Shown piece after piece: positions 32,940-41,217 of a stretch of DNA of 64,000 nt. The notes under the pieces are model-generated. The model made no database searches. It was given only the letters and a program-made list of their open reading frames with translations, and was not told the origin of the DNA. The position numbers and the translations under genes were made by a program. The stretch covers positions 497,708 to 561,707 of the forward strand of contig MU657165.1 of assembly GCA_026770575.1 (NCBI GenBank), in the 5' to 3' direction. Each line of letters begins with the position of its first letter. Positions within the stretch are counted from its first letter, which is position 1. Source of the stretch: Pelagophyceae sp. CCMP2097. Taxonomy: Eukaryota > Sar > Pelagophyceae.

Positions 32940-33827
32940 ATGGCCGAGTCGCTGAAGAGAAAGACGCCGTCCGCGCGCACGACGTCCACGGCGACTTCTC
33001 TGCATGTCGTCCACCGCTGCGCGGCCTACGTCGCGATAGACAAGCCCGCCGACCTGCGCATCGACTCCGGCCGGGCCGGCGTCCACGCCGGCGAGCCCAA
33101 CGCCATGGACCTGCTGCGCAAGATCGTCGGGCCCGACCTCGCAAACGAAATCCGGCCCTGCCACCAGCTCGACTACGCCACGTCCGGCGTCATGCTCTAC
33201 GCGTTGACAAAGCCTGGCGCGGCGGCGGCAAGCGACATGTTCGCCCAGCGCAAAGCGAAGAAGCGCTACCTGGCGTTGGTCTGGGGCACGCTGGCGCCGC
33301 CTGAGGACGGCTGTGAGATGCGCTGCGACGAGCCGGTCTGCGCCGACCCGGACGACGACTTCAAGATGATGTGCGGCGACAAGGACGTCGTCTGGCCCCT
33401 CGAGGCCGCCGACGGCGCTTTGCCCGAAGGCGACGACGCACTAGCGGCGGCCCTGGCGATGAAAAAGAGGCGCGACGACTTGAAAAAGAAGCGCAACCAC
33501 TCGGGCACCGCCTCCACCGTCATCAAGGTCCTCGGCGCCGCGACGTACCGCGGCCTGCCGGCGACCAAGGTCGAGCTGCACCCGCAGACGGGCCGCCGGC
33601 ACCAGCTGCGCGTGCACTGCACCCGCCTCGGCCATTGTATTGTGGGCGACGCCACGTACTCCGACGACACCGCCTCGCCGCGCATGATGCTCCACGCGCA
33701 CACGCTGGACCTCCCTTTCCAGCCGAACAAAAAAGCGGCCAAGTTGGGCACGATGCAAGAAGCGCTCAGCATCCAAACTCCAGACCCCTTTGTGCCCGAG
33801 AACCTACCCCACCTCGTGCTCCTGTGA
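32940..33827 (+). CDS. RluA-family RNA pseudouridine synthase
   Basis: A single-exon frame of 295 residues. Motifs are VVHRCAAYVAIDKPADLRID, CHQLDYATSGVMLYAL with the catalytic Asp in the HxLDxxTSG motif, RYLALVWG, TKVELHPQTGRRHQLRVH and RLGHCIVGDATY, all typical of RluA/RPUSD enzymes. There is no S4 domain, so it is a minimal catalytic unit. It should convert specific uridines in rRNA, tRNA or mRNA to pseudouridine. An insert of about 45 residues (EGDDALAAALAMKKRRDDL) lies between the core motifs. The N-terminus is basic and could be an organelle leader. Confidence 0.9.
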   Translation: MAESLKRKTPSARTTSTATSLHVVHRCAAYVAIDKPADLRIDSGRAGVHAGEPNAMDLLRKIVGPDLANEIRPCHQLDYATSGVMLYALTKPGAAAASDMFAQRKAKKRYLALVWGTLAPPEDGCEMRCDEPVCADPDDDFKMMCGDKDVVWPLEAADGALPEGDDALAAALAMKKRRDDLKKKRNHSGTASTVIKVLGAATYRGLPATKVELHPQTGRRHQLRVHCTRLGHCIVGDATYSDDTASPRMMLHAHTLDLPFQPNKKAAKLGTMQEALSIQTPDPFVPENLPHLVLL

Positions 33828-33958
33828 TTGAACTGTTGACCTTGTCTGTAATGTTATCGTGTTATGTCTACCCCGGCCGGCCGCAGCCGACGCGTGCTGC
33901 CACAGCGAAGTGAGTTTGAGGATTTCACAGACAACCAAAAAATCCACGAGGCTTCAAA

Positions 33959-35158
33959 ATGTTACGGCGCCGGCAGAACAGGCTCCTCTCGGCACCCGCC
34001 TCAGCACGGACGCGGGCGACGTCGCGGCTCAAAGTCCCTTTGCGGCCTCGTCCCCGGCCCATCTTCAAACGCGCCGGCGGAGCCGAGGAAAGGATGCTGC
34101 GGACTGGCGGCGCGTTGCTGCGCGGGCTTTTCGTGGCGAAACGCCCCACTCGGGCTTACCGAGTCGCGAAACGCGTTTATCGGGCCTCCCAGCCAACGCA
34201 GGCCTTTGCGTGCAGACTCGAGGGGCACAACGGCTACGTCACCGCCTGCGCTTTTTCGCCCGACCGCAAGCGCGTCGCGACGGCGGGCAGGGACAAGACG
34301 GCGCGGGACAAGACGGCGCGGGTCTGGGACCTCGAGACCGGCACGCTGCAGACGACGCTCAGGGGCCACTCCAAAGTCGTCAGGGGCTGCGCCTTCTCGC
34401 CCGACGGCGAGCGCGTCGTGACGGTGAGCGAGGACAAGACGGCGCGGCTCTGGGACGCCGAGACGGGCATGCCGGAAATGACGCTCGACGGGCACACCAG
34501 AGGAGCCACGAGCTGCGCGTTCTCTCCCGACGGCGAGCGCGTCGTGACGGCGGGCCAGGACAAGATGGCGCGGGTCTGGGACGTCGAGACGGGCGCGCTG
34601 CAGACGTTGCACGAGGGGCACGCTGCCTCGATCCAAGCCTGCGCCTTCTCTCCTGACGGCAAGCGCATCGTCACGGCGAGCGCCGACAGGGTGGCGCGGC
34701 TCTGGGACGCCGTGACGGGCGCGCTACAGGCGAGGCTCGTGATGCATACCGGCGGCGTCACGAGCTGCGCGTTCTCGCCCGACGGCAAGCATGTCGTGAC
34801 GACGAGTGAGGACAAGACGGCGCGGCTCTGGGACGCCGAGACGGGCGCGCTGCAGACGACGCTCGAGGGTCACACCCACTTGGTCAGGAGCTGCGCCTTC
34901 TCTCCCGACGGCACGCGCGTCGTGACGGGCGGCCAGGATAAGACGGCGCGGGTCTGGGACGCCGAGACGGGCGCGCTGCTGATGACGTTTGACGGGAGCA
35001 TGCGCTGGACCACGAGCTGGGACGCCAAGACGGGCGCGCCGCTGATGACCGAGGGGGGCACGGGCTGGATCAATAGCTGCGCGTTCTTGCCCGACGGCAA
35101 AAACGTCGTCACGGTCAGCGGCGATGCGGTGGTGCGCGTTTGGGTCGTTGAATTCTAG
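33959..35158 (+). CDS. WD40 repeat protein, array member A
   Basis: A single-exon frame of 399 residues. The first 85 residues are very basic (MLRRRQNRLLSAPASARTRA, then GLFVAKRPTRAYRVAKRV) and almost lack acidic residues, a mitochondrial-like profile by inference. Six full blades of the CAFSPDG-RVVTAS-DKTARLWDAETGAL type follow. A seventh is shrunken: GSMRWTTSWDAKTGAP lacks the AFSPDG half. The frame ends with a last half-blade (GWINSCAFLPDGKNVVT to VRVWVVEF). The first blade has an internal duplication (GRDKTARDKTARVWD). The partner is unknown. Confidence 0.8.
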   Translation: MLRRRQNRLLSAPASARTRATSRLKVPLRPRPRPIFKRAGGAEERMLRTGGALLRGLFVAKRPTRAYRVAKRVYRASQPTQAFACRLEGHNGYVTACAFSPDRKRVATAGRDKTARDKTARVWDLETGTLQTTLRGHSKVVRGCAFSPDGERVVTVSEDKTARLWDAETGMPEMTLDGHTRGATSCAFSPDGERVVTAGQDKMARVWDVETGALQTLHEGHAASIQACAFSPDGKRIVTASADRVARLWDAVTGALQARLVMHTGGVTSCAFSPDGKHVVTTSEDKTARLWDAETGALQTTLEGHTHLVRSCAFSPDGTRVVTGGQDKTARVWDAETGALLMTFDGSMRWTTSWDAKTGAPLMTEGGTGWINSCAFLPDGKNVVTVSGDAVVRVWVVEF

Positions 35159-36251
35159 GACATGTCCGCTGCCCGAGGCTTCCCGACTCCGCAAGTTGTT
35201 GGAGCTCATTCCACTCTATCACTAAGATCATGGTGATTGTGACGATGCGTCTCCTCGGTCGCTTAGGCGGTGCGCCGCCCGGGGGGCGGTCCTCAGGTCG
35301 TCCTCTTTTGAAGACGGGGTGCGGATGTGGTGGCCCGGGAGTTGAGTCGAAGTTTTTTTGCCCGGAGTCGGGTCGAAGTGTTTTCAGATTCGTTCGGATG
35401 TGCGCACGCTCGGCAGCCGCGCATCTTGCATACCGATGCTATGGGGCGGACATGGATCACGCAGTCGGAGGGGGGGGCTCTACTTTGTGACATATTTTCG
35501 CAGGACGGCAGAGGTACGGCAAGGCCGTCGGTCGGTATCCGCGCTCGCCGGCGCCTCGCTAGTGGGGTCGCGCCTGGGCCGCCAGCAGCCGCCGGACCGA
35601 GGCTCCCGCGGCGAGATCCGAGGGGTCGTCACAGTCTTCACGTGTGACGGTTCGAAGCACGTCCGGGCCGCGGGGTCGTTTTACGTCTTCGAGCGACCAT
35701 GCACACGTCCGGGCCGCGGGGCGGCGGGCTCCGAGTCGACGGGGCCAAACGGCCGCGTCGCCTTTTGCCAAAGGCCGTCGCCTTAGAACCACGCTACTTC
35801 GTTTGCATGGGGGACCGTGCAGGCCCGCGCGGCACATCCCTTCTCGTCGCCGTCGCGCCGGAGGAGCGCCGGCGCGCGGCTCAGGGTGCACGAGCCCACG
35901 GCGCACGACCGCACCTTTGAAGTTCAAAGCGACGGACGCGCGAGCCCGCGGCGGGCGGGTGCGCGCCGCGCGAGGCGTCATGAGACCGTTTCGGGTCGCC
36001 GCAAAGTCCTGCTGCTCACAGGACCGATCCCACTGACGCCGTGCTCAATCCGAGCATCGGCTTCCAGCTGCCTAACCGGGTCGACGCGTCAGACAAGGGC
36101 CGAAACCTTGTGCAAGCGAAATCTTCTGGAATTCTTCCGGAAGCTCCCGTCTAGTCTTTCCTCGTCTGCGGCCTTGGCACCCAGGCCGCCACCAGCCGAG
36201 GAGCTCCGGGCGCCGCCGCGCACCGGCACGGCGCATTTTGAAGGTTTGCCG
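35159..36251. other. Unassigned stretch between WD40 genes A and B
   Basis: About 1.1 kb. The first 60 bp resemble the 3' flanks of the other array members (a CGACTCxGCAAGTTxTTGGAGCTC-like segment). Around 36115-36138 lies a diverged copy of the upstream element found before members C and D. Frames in between have no recognisable protein. It may contain remnants of older duplications. Confidence 0.4.
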
Positions 36252-37433
36252 ATGACTCTGCATATTCATGAATTGCGCCGCGCCGGTTCATCCGGCCTCT
36301 ACGGCGCCCTCTTTGCCCGGCCCTTTGCAGGTCTGGGCGCCTCGGCTCAATTCCATGGCCGCTCGTATCTGCGCGGCTCTGCACGGCCCTACAACACCGA
36401 TCGATTTATTCTCCGGACGCCCCTTCGAAGGCCTCCCGAACCGTTGTTCGACGGGTCGTTTGTGGCGAAGCGCATTTCGCGAGACGGCCGACCTGTGCAT
36501 TCGGTCGAGCGCAGACTCGAGGGGAAAACTTTTTGGCTTATAAGCAGCGCTTTTTCGGCAAACGGGGAGCGCACGGCCACGGCGAGCCGCGACCAAAATG
36601 CAATCCTCTGGGACGCCGAGACGGGCGCGCTGCAGAAGATTATGGAGGGGCACACCAGCAACATCCGGGGGTTAGCCTTCTCGCCCGACGGCGAGCGCTT
36701 CGGGACGGCGAGCGACGACAAGACGGCGCGGCTCTGGGACGCCTGGACAGGCGACGAGCTGGCGACGCTCGAGGGGCACACCAGCCACGTCCTCGGCTGC
36801 GCGTTCTCGCCCGACGGCAAGCGCTTCGTGACGGCCAGCAAGGACGCGACGGCGCGGGTCTGGGACGCCCAGACGGGCGAGCTGCAGATGACGCTCGAGG
36901 GGCACACCAGTTACGTCAACAGCTGCGCGTTCTCACCCGACGGCAAGCGCATCGTGACGGCGAGCAGCGACACGACAGCACAGTTCTGGGACGCCGAGAC
37001 GGGCGCCCTGCAGACGACATTCGCCGGGCACAGCAGCTGGGTCAGGAGCTGCGCGTTCTCGCCCGACGGCAAGCGCCTCGTGACGGCGAGCAAGGACAAG
37101 ACGGCGCTGGTATGGGACGCCGAGACGGGCGCGCTGGAGGCGACGCTCGAGGGGCACACCGGCGTCGTCAGGGGCTGCGCGTTCTCGCCCAACGGCAATT
37201 GCGTCGTCACGGCGAGCGAGGACAAGACGGCGCGGATCTGGAACGCCAAGACGGGCGCGCTCCAGGCGACGCTCGACGGGCACGCTGGCTTCGTCTTTAG
37301 CTGCGCGTTCACGCCCGACGGCGAGCGTGTCATGACGGGGAGCCAGGACAAGACGACTCGGCTCTGGGTTGCCGACACGGGCTCGCTCCAGACGTTAGCT
37401 GCTGCGCCTTCTCACCCGACGGCGACGTCGTGA
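36252..37433 (+). CDS. WD40 repeat protein, array member B, 3' end frameshifted
   Basis: From MTLHIHELRRAG the frame runs 393 residues; it is also open upstream without a better ATG. A basic leader of about 85 residues includes GSFVAKRISRDG, similar to FVAKR in member A. Seven blades follow, each with AFSPDG, VTAS and W-D (or a variant such as WNA, WVA). After SLQTLA the frame leaves the blade register and stops at 37431-37433. In another frame the sequence continues CAFSPDGDVVMSDEMVRLWK to a stop near 37465, so the final half-blade has been lost by an indel. Confidence 0.75.
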   Translation: MTLHIHELRRAGSSGLYGALFARPFAGLGASAQFHGRSYLRGSARPYNTDRFILRTPLRRPPEPLFDGSFVAKRISRDGRPVHSVERRLEGKTFWLISSAFSANGERTATASRDQNAILWDAETGALQKIMEGHTSNIRGLAFSPDGERFGTASDDKTARLWDAWTGDELATLEGHTSHVLGCAFSPDGKRFVTASKDATARVWDAQTGELQMTLEGHTSYVNSCAFSPDGKRIVTASSDTTAQFWDAETGALQTTFAGHSSWVRSCAFSPDGKRLVTASKDKTALVWDAETGALEATLEGHTGVVRGCAFSPNGNCVVTASEDKTARIWNAKTGALQATLDGHAGFVFSCAFTPDGERVMTGSQDKTTRLWVADTGSLQTLAAAPSHPTATS

Positions 37434-37794
37434 TGAGCGACGAGATGGTACGGCTCTGGAAATAAAGTCTAAGTTGGGGCCATCTCGCCATCTCCAGTCC
37501 GCGGGTCCACCGTCGCAGCACCCCGGACTCGCAAGTTCTCGGAGCTCGCGGCACTGCGTTACTAAGGGTTACTAAGGGCATCTTGATTTCGAAGAGGCCA
37601 CCAAAGGTGCTGCACGCCGGGAGGGAGCGTGGGAGGCGCGCGCGTGGGGGCGTCCTCGGGGACGGCAAGCGAGCTCGAAGCCGCCAAACAAAATCTTTCG
37701 GGATTCTTCATTTCCGCGAGCGGCTCATTGAGAGCTGTCGTCGGTGTCGATGGCTCTGTTTCGTCTATCATGAATCCACCCCGGCTGCCTTTGG
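37434..37794. other. Duplicated spacer between WD40 genes B and C
   Basis: Starts with the out-of-frame remnant of the last blade of B. It then has a segment (CATCTCCAGTCCGC, GGACTC-GCAAGTT, GCTCGCGGCACTGCG) repeated after member C near 38885-38960. At 37683-37706 there is a 24-bp element identical to 38987-39010. The spacing to the next ATG is 112 and 97 bp. Confidence 0.6.
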
Positions 37795-39090
37795 ATGAGT
37801 AGATTCTCACGTATCCTTCACCATTTGGGGCGGCCTGGCAACACGGTGCTCTACAGGCCTTTCCGAGTTGGGGCGAAATCTGTCGCTAATGGAGCCGTGG
37901 TGTCCGTCGAGCGCAGGCTCTACGAGCAAACGGGCGTGGTCCAATGCTGCGCGTTCTCGTCCAACGAAAAGCGCGTCGTGACGGCGAGCAGGGACCAGAC
38001 GGTGCGGCTCTGGGACGCCGAGACGGGCGCGCTGCAGACGACGATCGAGGGCCACACCGGCAACATCAGGGGCTGCGCCTTCTCGCCCGACGGCGAGCGC
38101 GTCGTGACGGCGAGCGAGGACAATACGGCCCGGCTCTGGGACGCTAGCACGGGGGATCTGGAGACGACACTCCAGGGCCACACTGGCCACGTCTACAGCT
38201 GCGCGTTCTCTCCCGACGGCAAGCGCGTCGTGACGGCAGGCCAGGACGGGACGACGCGGGTATGGGATGCTGAGACGGGCGCGCTGCAAAAGACGCTCAT
38301 CGGGCACACTGCCTGGATCCAAGGCTGCGCCTTCTCTCCCGACGGCAAGCGCATCGTCACGGCGAGCAGGGACAACACGGCGCGGCTCTGGGAAGCCGAG
38401 AAGGGCGCGCAGCAAAAGACGCTCACCGGGCACATCGACTGGGTCTCGAGCTGCGCGTTCTCGCCCGACGGCAAGCGCGTCTTGACGGCAGGCAAGGACA
38501 AGACGGCGCGGCTCTGGGACGCCGAGACGGGCGCGCAGCAAAAGAGGCTCAAAGGGCACACCGACTGGATCAGGTGCTGCGCATTCTCGCCCGACGGCAA
38601 GCACATCGTCACGGCGAGCCAGGACAAGACGGCGCGGGTCTGGGACGCCGAGACGGGCGCGCTGGAGGCGACGCTCGACGGCCACACTGGCTTCGTCTTT
38701 AGCTGCGCGTTCTCGGCCGACGGCGAGCGCGTCATGACGGCGAGCCAGGACAATACGACTCGGCTCTGGGTTACCGACACGGGCTCGCTGCACGCGGGCC
38801 AACCGGCTACGTTTTAAGCTTTCTCGCCCGACAGTGTCATCGAGGCGGTGAGCGAGATGGTACAACTATGGAAATTTGCATTCTGGGTTCATCGCCATCT
38901 CCAGTCCGCAGGCTCCCCCGGAGCCCGGACTCTGAAAGTTGTTGGCTCGCGGCACTGCGCGACTAAAATTTAATGTGAAAGAGGGCGCCAAACAAAATCT
39001 TTCGGGATTCCGATTCGCTCGATGCTGGCAGCACAGTGGCCCTTCTTCTTCTCTATGATGCACTTCACCGAGGCTGCCTTTGGATGAGTC
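37683..39090 (+). repeat. Direct duplication covering promoter region and WD40 gene
   Basis: The segment from 37683 (upstream element, then start region GCTGCCTTTGGATGAGT) recurs from 38987, a shift of about 1.3 kb equal to one gene unit. A 24-bp identical stretch and the near-identical leader codons show the duplication included regulatory DNA. Members A and B carry only diverged versions. Confidence 0.7.
37795..38817 (+). CDS. WD40 repeat protein, array member C
   Basis: A single-exon frame of 340 residues from MSRFSRILHHLGRPGNTVLY. This start is shared almost exactly with member D. Seven blades follow; successive blades differ at few positions and use the same codons. After the seventh blade (LWVTDTGSLHAGQPATF) a TAA stops the frame, but FSPD then AVSEMVQLWKF can still be read just downstream, a relic of an eighth half-blade. 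The leader of about 50 residues is basic. A role as an interaction platform is inferred from the fold. Confidence 0.8.
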   Translation: MSRFSRILHHLGRPGNTVLYRPFRVGAKSVANGAVVSVERRLYEQTGVVQCCAFSSNEKRVVTASRDQTVRLWDAETGALQTTIEGHTGNIRGCAFSPDGERVVTASEDNTARLWDASTGDLETTLQGHTGHVYSCAFSPDGKRVVTAGQDGTTRVWDAETGALQKTLIGHTAWIQGCAFSPDGKRIVTASRDNTARLWEAEKGAQQKTLTGHIDWVSSCAFSPDGKRVLTAGKDKTARLWDAETGAQQKRLKGHTDWIRCCAFSPDGKHIVTASQDKTARVWDAETGALEATLDGHTGFVFSCAFSADGERVMTASQDNTTRLWVTDTGSLHAGQPATF

Positions 39091-40070
39091 GATTCTCACG
39101 TATCCCCCACCATCTGGGGCGGCCTGGCAGCACGGTGCTCCACGGGCCTTTTGGGGCCATCAAAGGCCCCGCAAACGGCGCCGTGGCGTCCCTCGAGTGC
39201 AGACTCTACGGCCACACTGATTTTGTCCAATGGTGCGCGTTCTCGCACAACGGCGCGTGCGTCGTGACCGCTAGTAGGGACCAGACGGTGCGGCTCTGGG
39301 ACGTCGAGACCGGGACGCTGCTGACGACGATCGAAGGCCACACCGGCAACGTCAGGGGCTGCGCCTTCTCACCCGACGGCGAGCGCGTCGTGACGGCGAG
39401 CGAGGACAATACGGCCCGGCTCTGGGACGCTAGCACGGGGGCGCTGCAGACGACACTCCTGGGCCACACTGGCAAAGTCTACAGCTGCGCGTTCTCTCCC
39501 GACGGCAAGCGCGTCGCGACGGCCAGCCAGGACGGGACGGTACGGCTCTGTGACGCCGAGAACGGCGAGCTGCAGACGAAGCTCGCGAGGCATACCGGCT
39601 GGGTCTCGAGCTGCGCGTTCTCGCCCGACGGCACGCGCATCCTGACGGCGAGCGCCGACAGGACGGCGCGGCTCTGGGACGCCGAGACGGGCGCGATGCA
39701 GAAGATGCTCACCGGGCACATTGGCTGGGTCTCGAGCGCCGCGTTCTCGCCCGACGGCAAGCGCGTCGTGACGGCGGGCAAGGACAAGACGGCGCGGCTC
39801 TACGACGCCGAGACGGGCGCGCAGCAGAAGTGGCTCGAGGGGCACACCGCCTGGGTCAGGTGCTGCGCGTTCTCGCCCGACGGCAAGCACATCGTCACGG
39901 CGAGCCAGGACAAGACGGCGCGGCTCTGGGACGCAGAGACGGGCGCAGAGCTGACGGCGCTCGCGGGCATGACCCGCTGGCTCACGAGCTGCGCGTTCTC
40001 GCCCGACGGCGCGCGCGTTGTGACGACGGGCGACGACATGACGCCGCGGCTCTGGAAGGTCGAATTCTAG
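39084..40070 (+). CDS. WD40 repeat protein, array member D
   Basis: A frame of 328 residues from MSRFSRIPHHLGRPGSTVLH; the frame is open 48 bp further upstream from a GTG. Seven blades follow, and the last ends intact (SCAFSPDGARVVTTGDDMTP then RLWKVEF). Compared with member C, the leader, upstream DNA and blades 1-3 are the most similar parts, which indicates a recent tandem duplication. This is the best-preserved copy of the array. Blade four uses CDAEN in place of WDAET. Confidence 0.82.
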   Translation: MSRFSRIPHHLGRPGSTVLHGPFGAIKGPANGAVASLECRLYGHTDFVQWCAFSHNGACVVTASRDQTVRLWDVETGTLLTTIEGHTGNVRGCAFSPDGERVVTASEDNTARLWDASTGALQTTLLGHTGKVYSCAFSPDGKRVATASQDGTVRLCDAENGELQTKLARHTGWVSSCAFSPDGTRILTASADRTARLWDAETGAMQKMLTGHIGWVSSAAFSPDGKRVVTAGKDKTARLYDAETGAQQKWLEGHTAWVRCCAFSPDGKHIVTASQDKTARLWDAETGAELTALAGMTRWLTSCAFSPDGARVVTTGDDMTPRLWKVEF

Positions 40071-40291
40071 GTCGAGGCTCTCTCCGCCGGCGGCGGGGGC
40101 TCCCGGACTCGAGTCGGAGCCATCGCTCACTAGTAATAGCGTTTTGGACCACCCGGTGCTGCACCCCGGGGGGCTGCCCGGGCCGGTCCTCGGCAGGCCG
40201 CCTCTCTCCAAGGGCCTGGGTGCAGGGCGTGGCACCCGTATGCTACGATGACTGACAGCAAGAATACGACCGGCGTCGAATCGAGACGGAG

Positions 40292-41156
40292 TCAGAGGAA
40301 CACGATCCACTTCATTAGATTGTGGCGTCCCCACAGCCGCGCCGTCTTGTCCAAGCTCGCCGTAACGACGCGTTCGCCGTCGGGCGAGAACGCGCAGCTC
40401 GTAACGACGTCGGTGCGCCCCTCGAGCGTCGTCTGCAGCGTGCCTGTATCGGCGTCTCACAGCCGCGCCGTACCGTCGAAGCTCGCCGTCACGATGCGCT
40501 CGCCGTTGGGCGAGAACGCGCAGCACGTGACGCAGTCGAAGTACCCGTCGAGCGTCGTCAGTAGGGCGCCCGTCTCGGCGTCCCAGAGCCGCGCCGTCCT
40601 GTCGTGGCTCGCCGTCGCGATGCGCTTGGCGTCGGGCGAGAACGCGCAGCTCCAGACGAGCTGGTGTGACCCTCGAGCTTCGCCTGCAGCGCGCCCGTCG
40701 CAGCGTCCCACAATCGCACCGTCTTGTCGCGGCTCGCCGTCACGACGCGCAGGCCGTCGGGCGAGAACGCACAGCTGGCGATGGGGCCGATGTGCCCCAC
40801 GAGGGTCGTCAGCAGCGCGCCCGTCTCGGCGTCCCAGAGCCGCACCGTGTTGTCGCATCTTGCCGTCACGAGGCGCTTGCCATCGGGCGAGAACGCGCAG
40901 CTCATGACGCCCTCGGTGTGCCCCTTGAGGATTGCCGTGCCCTTTAAAATCCGGTCATTCCAGATGAACCTGCGCACGGCCAGCACCACGGCGCGCGCCT
41001 CTCGAGCAACTCGTTTCGTCACTACAGCGCGTCCAACGCGGCCGTCTACCGCAGGATGGGCGTGAGCACTTCGCGCAGCTCGAGCACGTCGAGGACCGGC
41101 GCGACTGGGCGGAGCGCTTTCCCGGGCGCGGCGAGCAGCCGCTCGGCGGCGTCCAT
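40292..41156 (-). pseudogene. WD40 repeat pseudogene
   Basis: Starts at MDAAERLLAAPGKALRPVAP and would continue through LELREVLTPILR, after which a TAG (41046-41048) and a frame change occur. Reading resumes as TKRVAREARAVVLAVRRFIW and three WD blades. A one-base loss near 40658-40661 shifts frame in the fourth blade. Further on, a Trp codon of RLWDA is TGA at 40457-40459. Blade-like sequence goes on to a stop at 40292. The organisation matches the intact minus-strand gene at 10043-11293, so it is a degenerate paralogue. It is inverted relative to members A-D and lies 61 bp from a divergent gene. Confidence 0.8.
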
Positions 41157-41217
41157 GGCGCCAGCTGGGCAATGGCTTCGGCGAGTTGCAATATCGCCAT
41201 TTTCTTTTCTGTTCGTT

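Noticed and set aside
35358..35786. A 142-codon plus-strand frame between WD40 members A and B
   Set aside because: It has no recognisable domain, no splice support and random-looking composition, so it is kept only as part of the unassigned stretch.
37807..38865. Long antisense frames through the WD40 genes (also 39369-40526 and 34001-34636)
   Set aside because: They mirror the repeated blade DNA. The plus-strand frames give canonical WD40 blades, while these give repetitive Arg/Ala-rich text.
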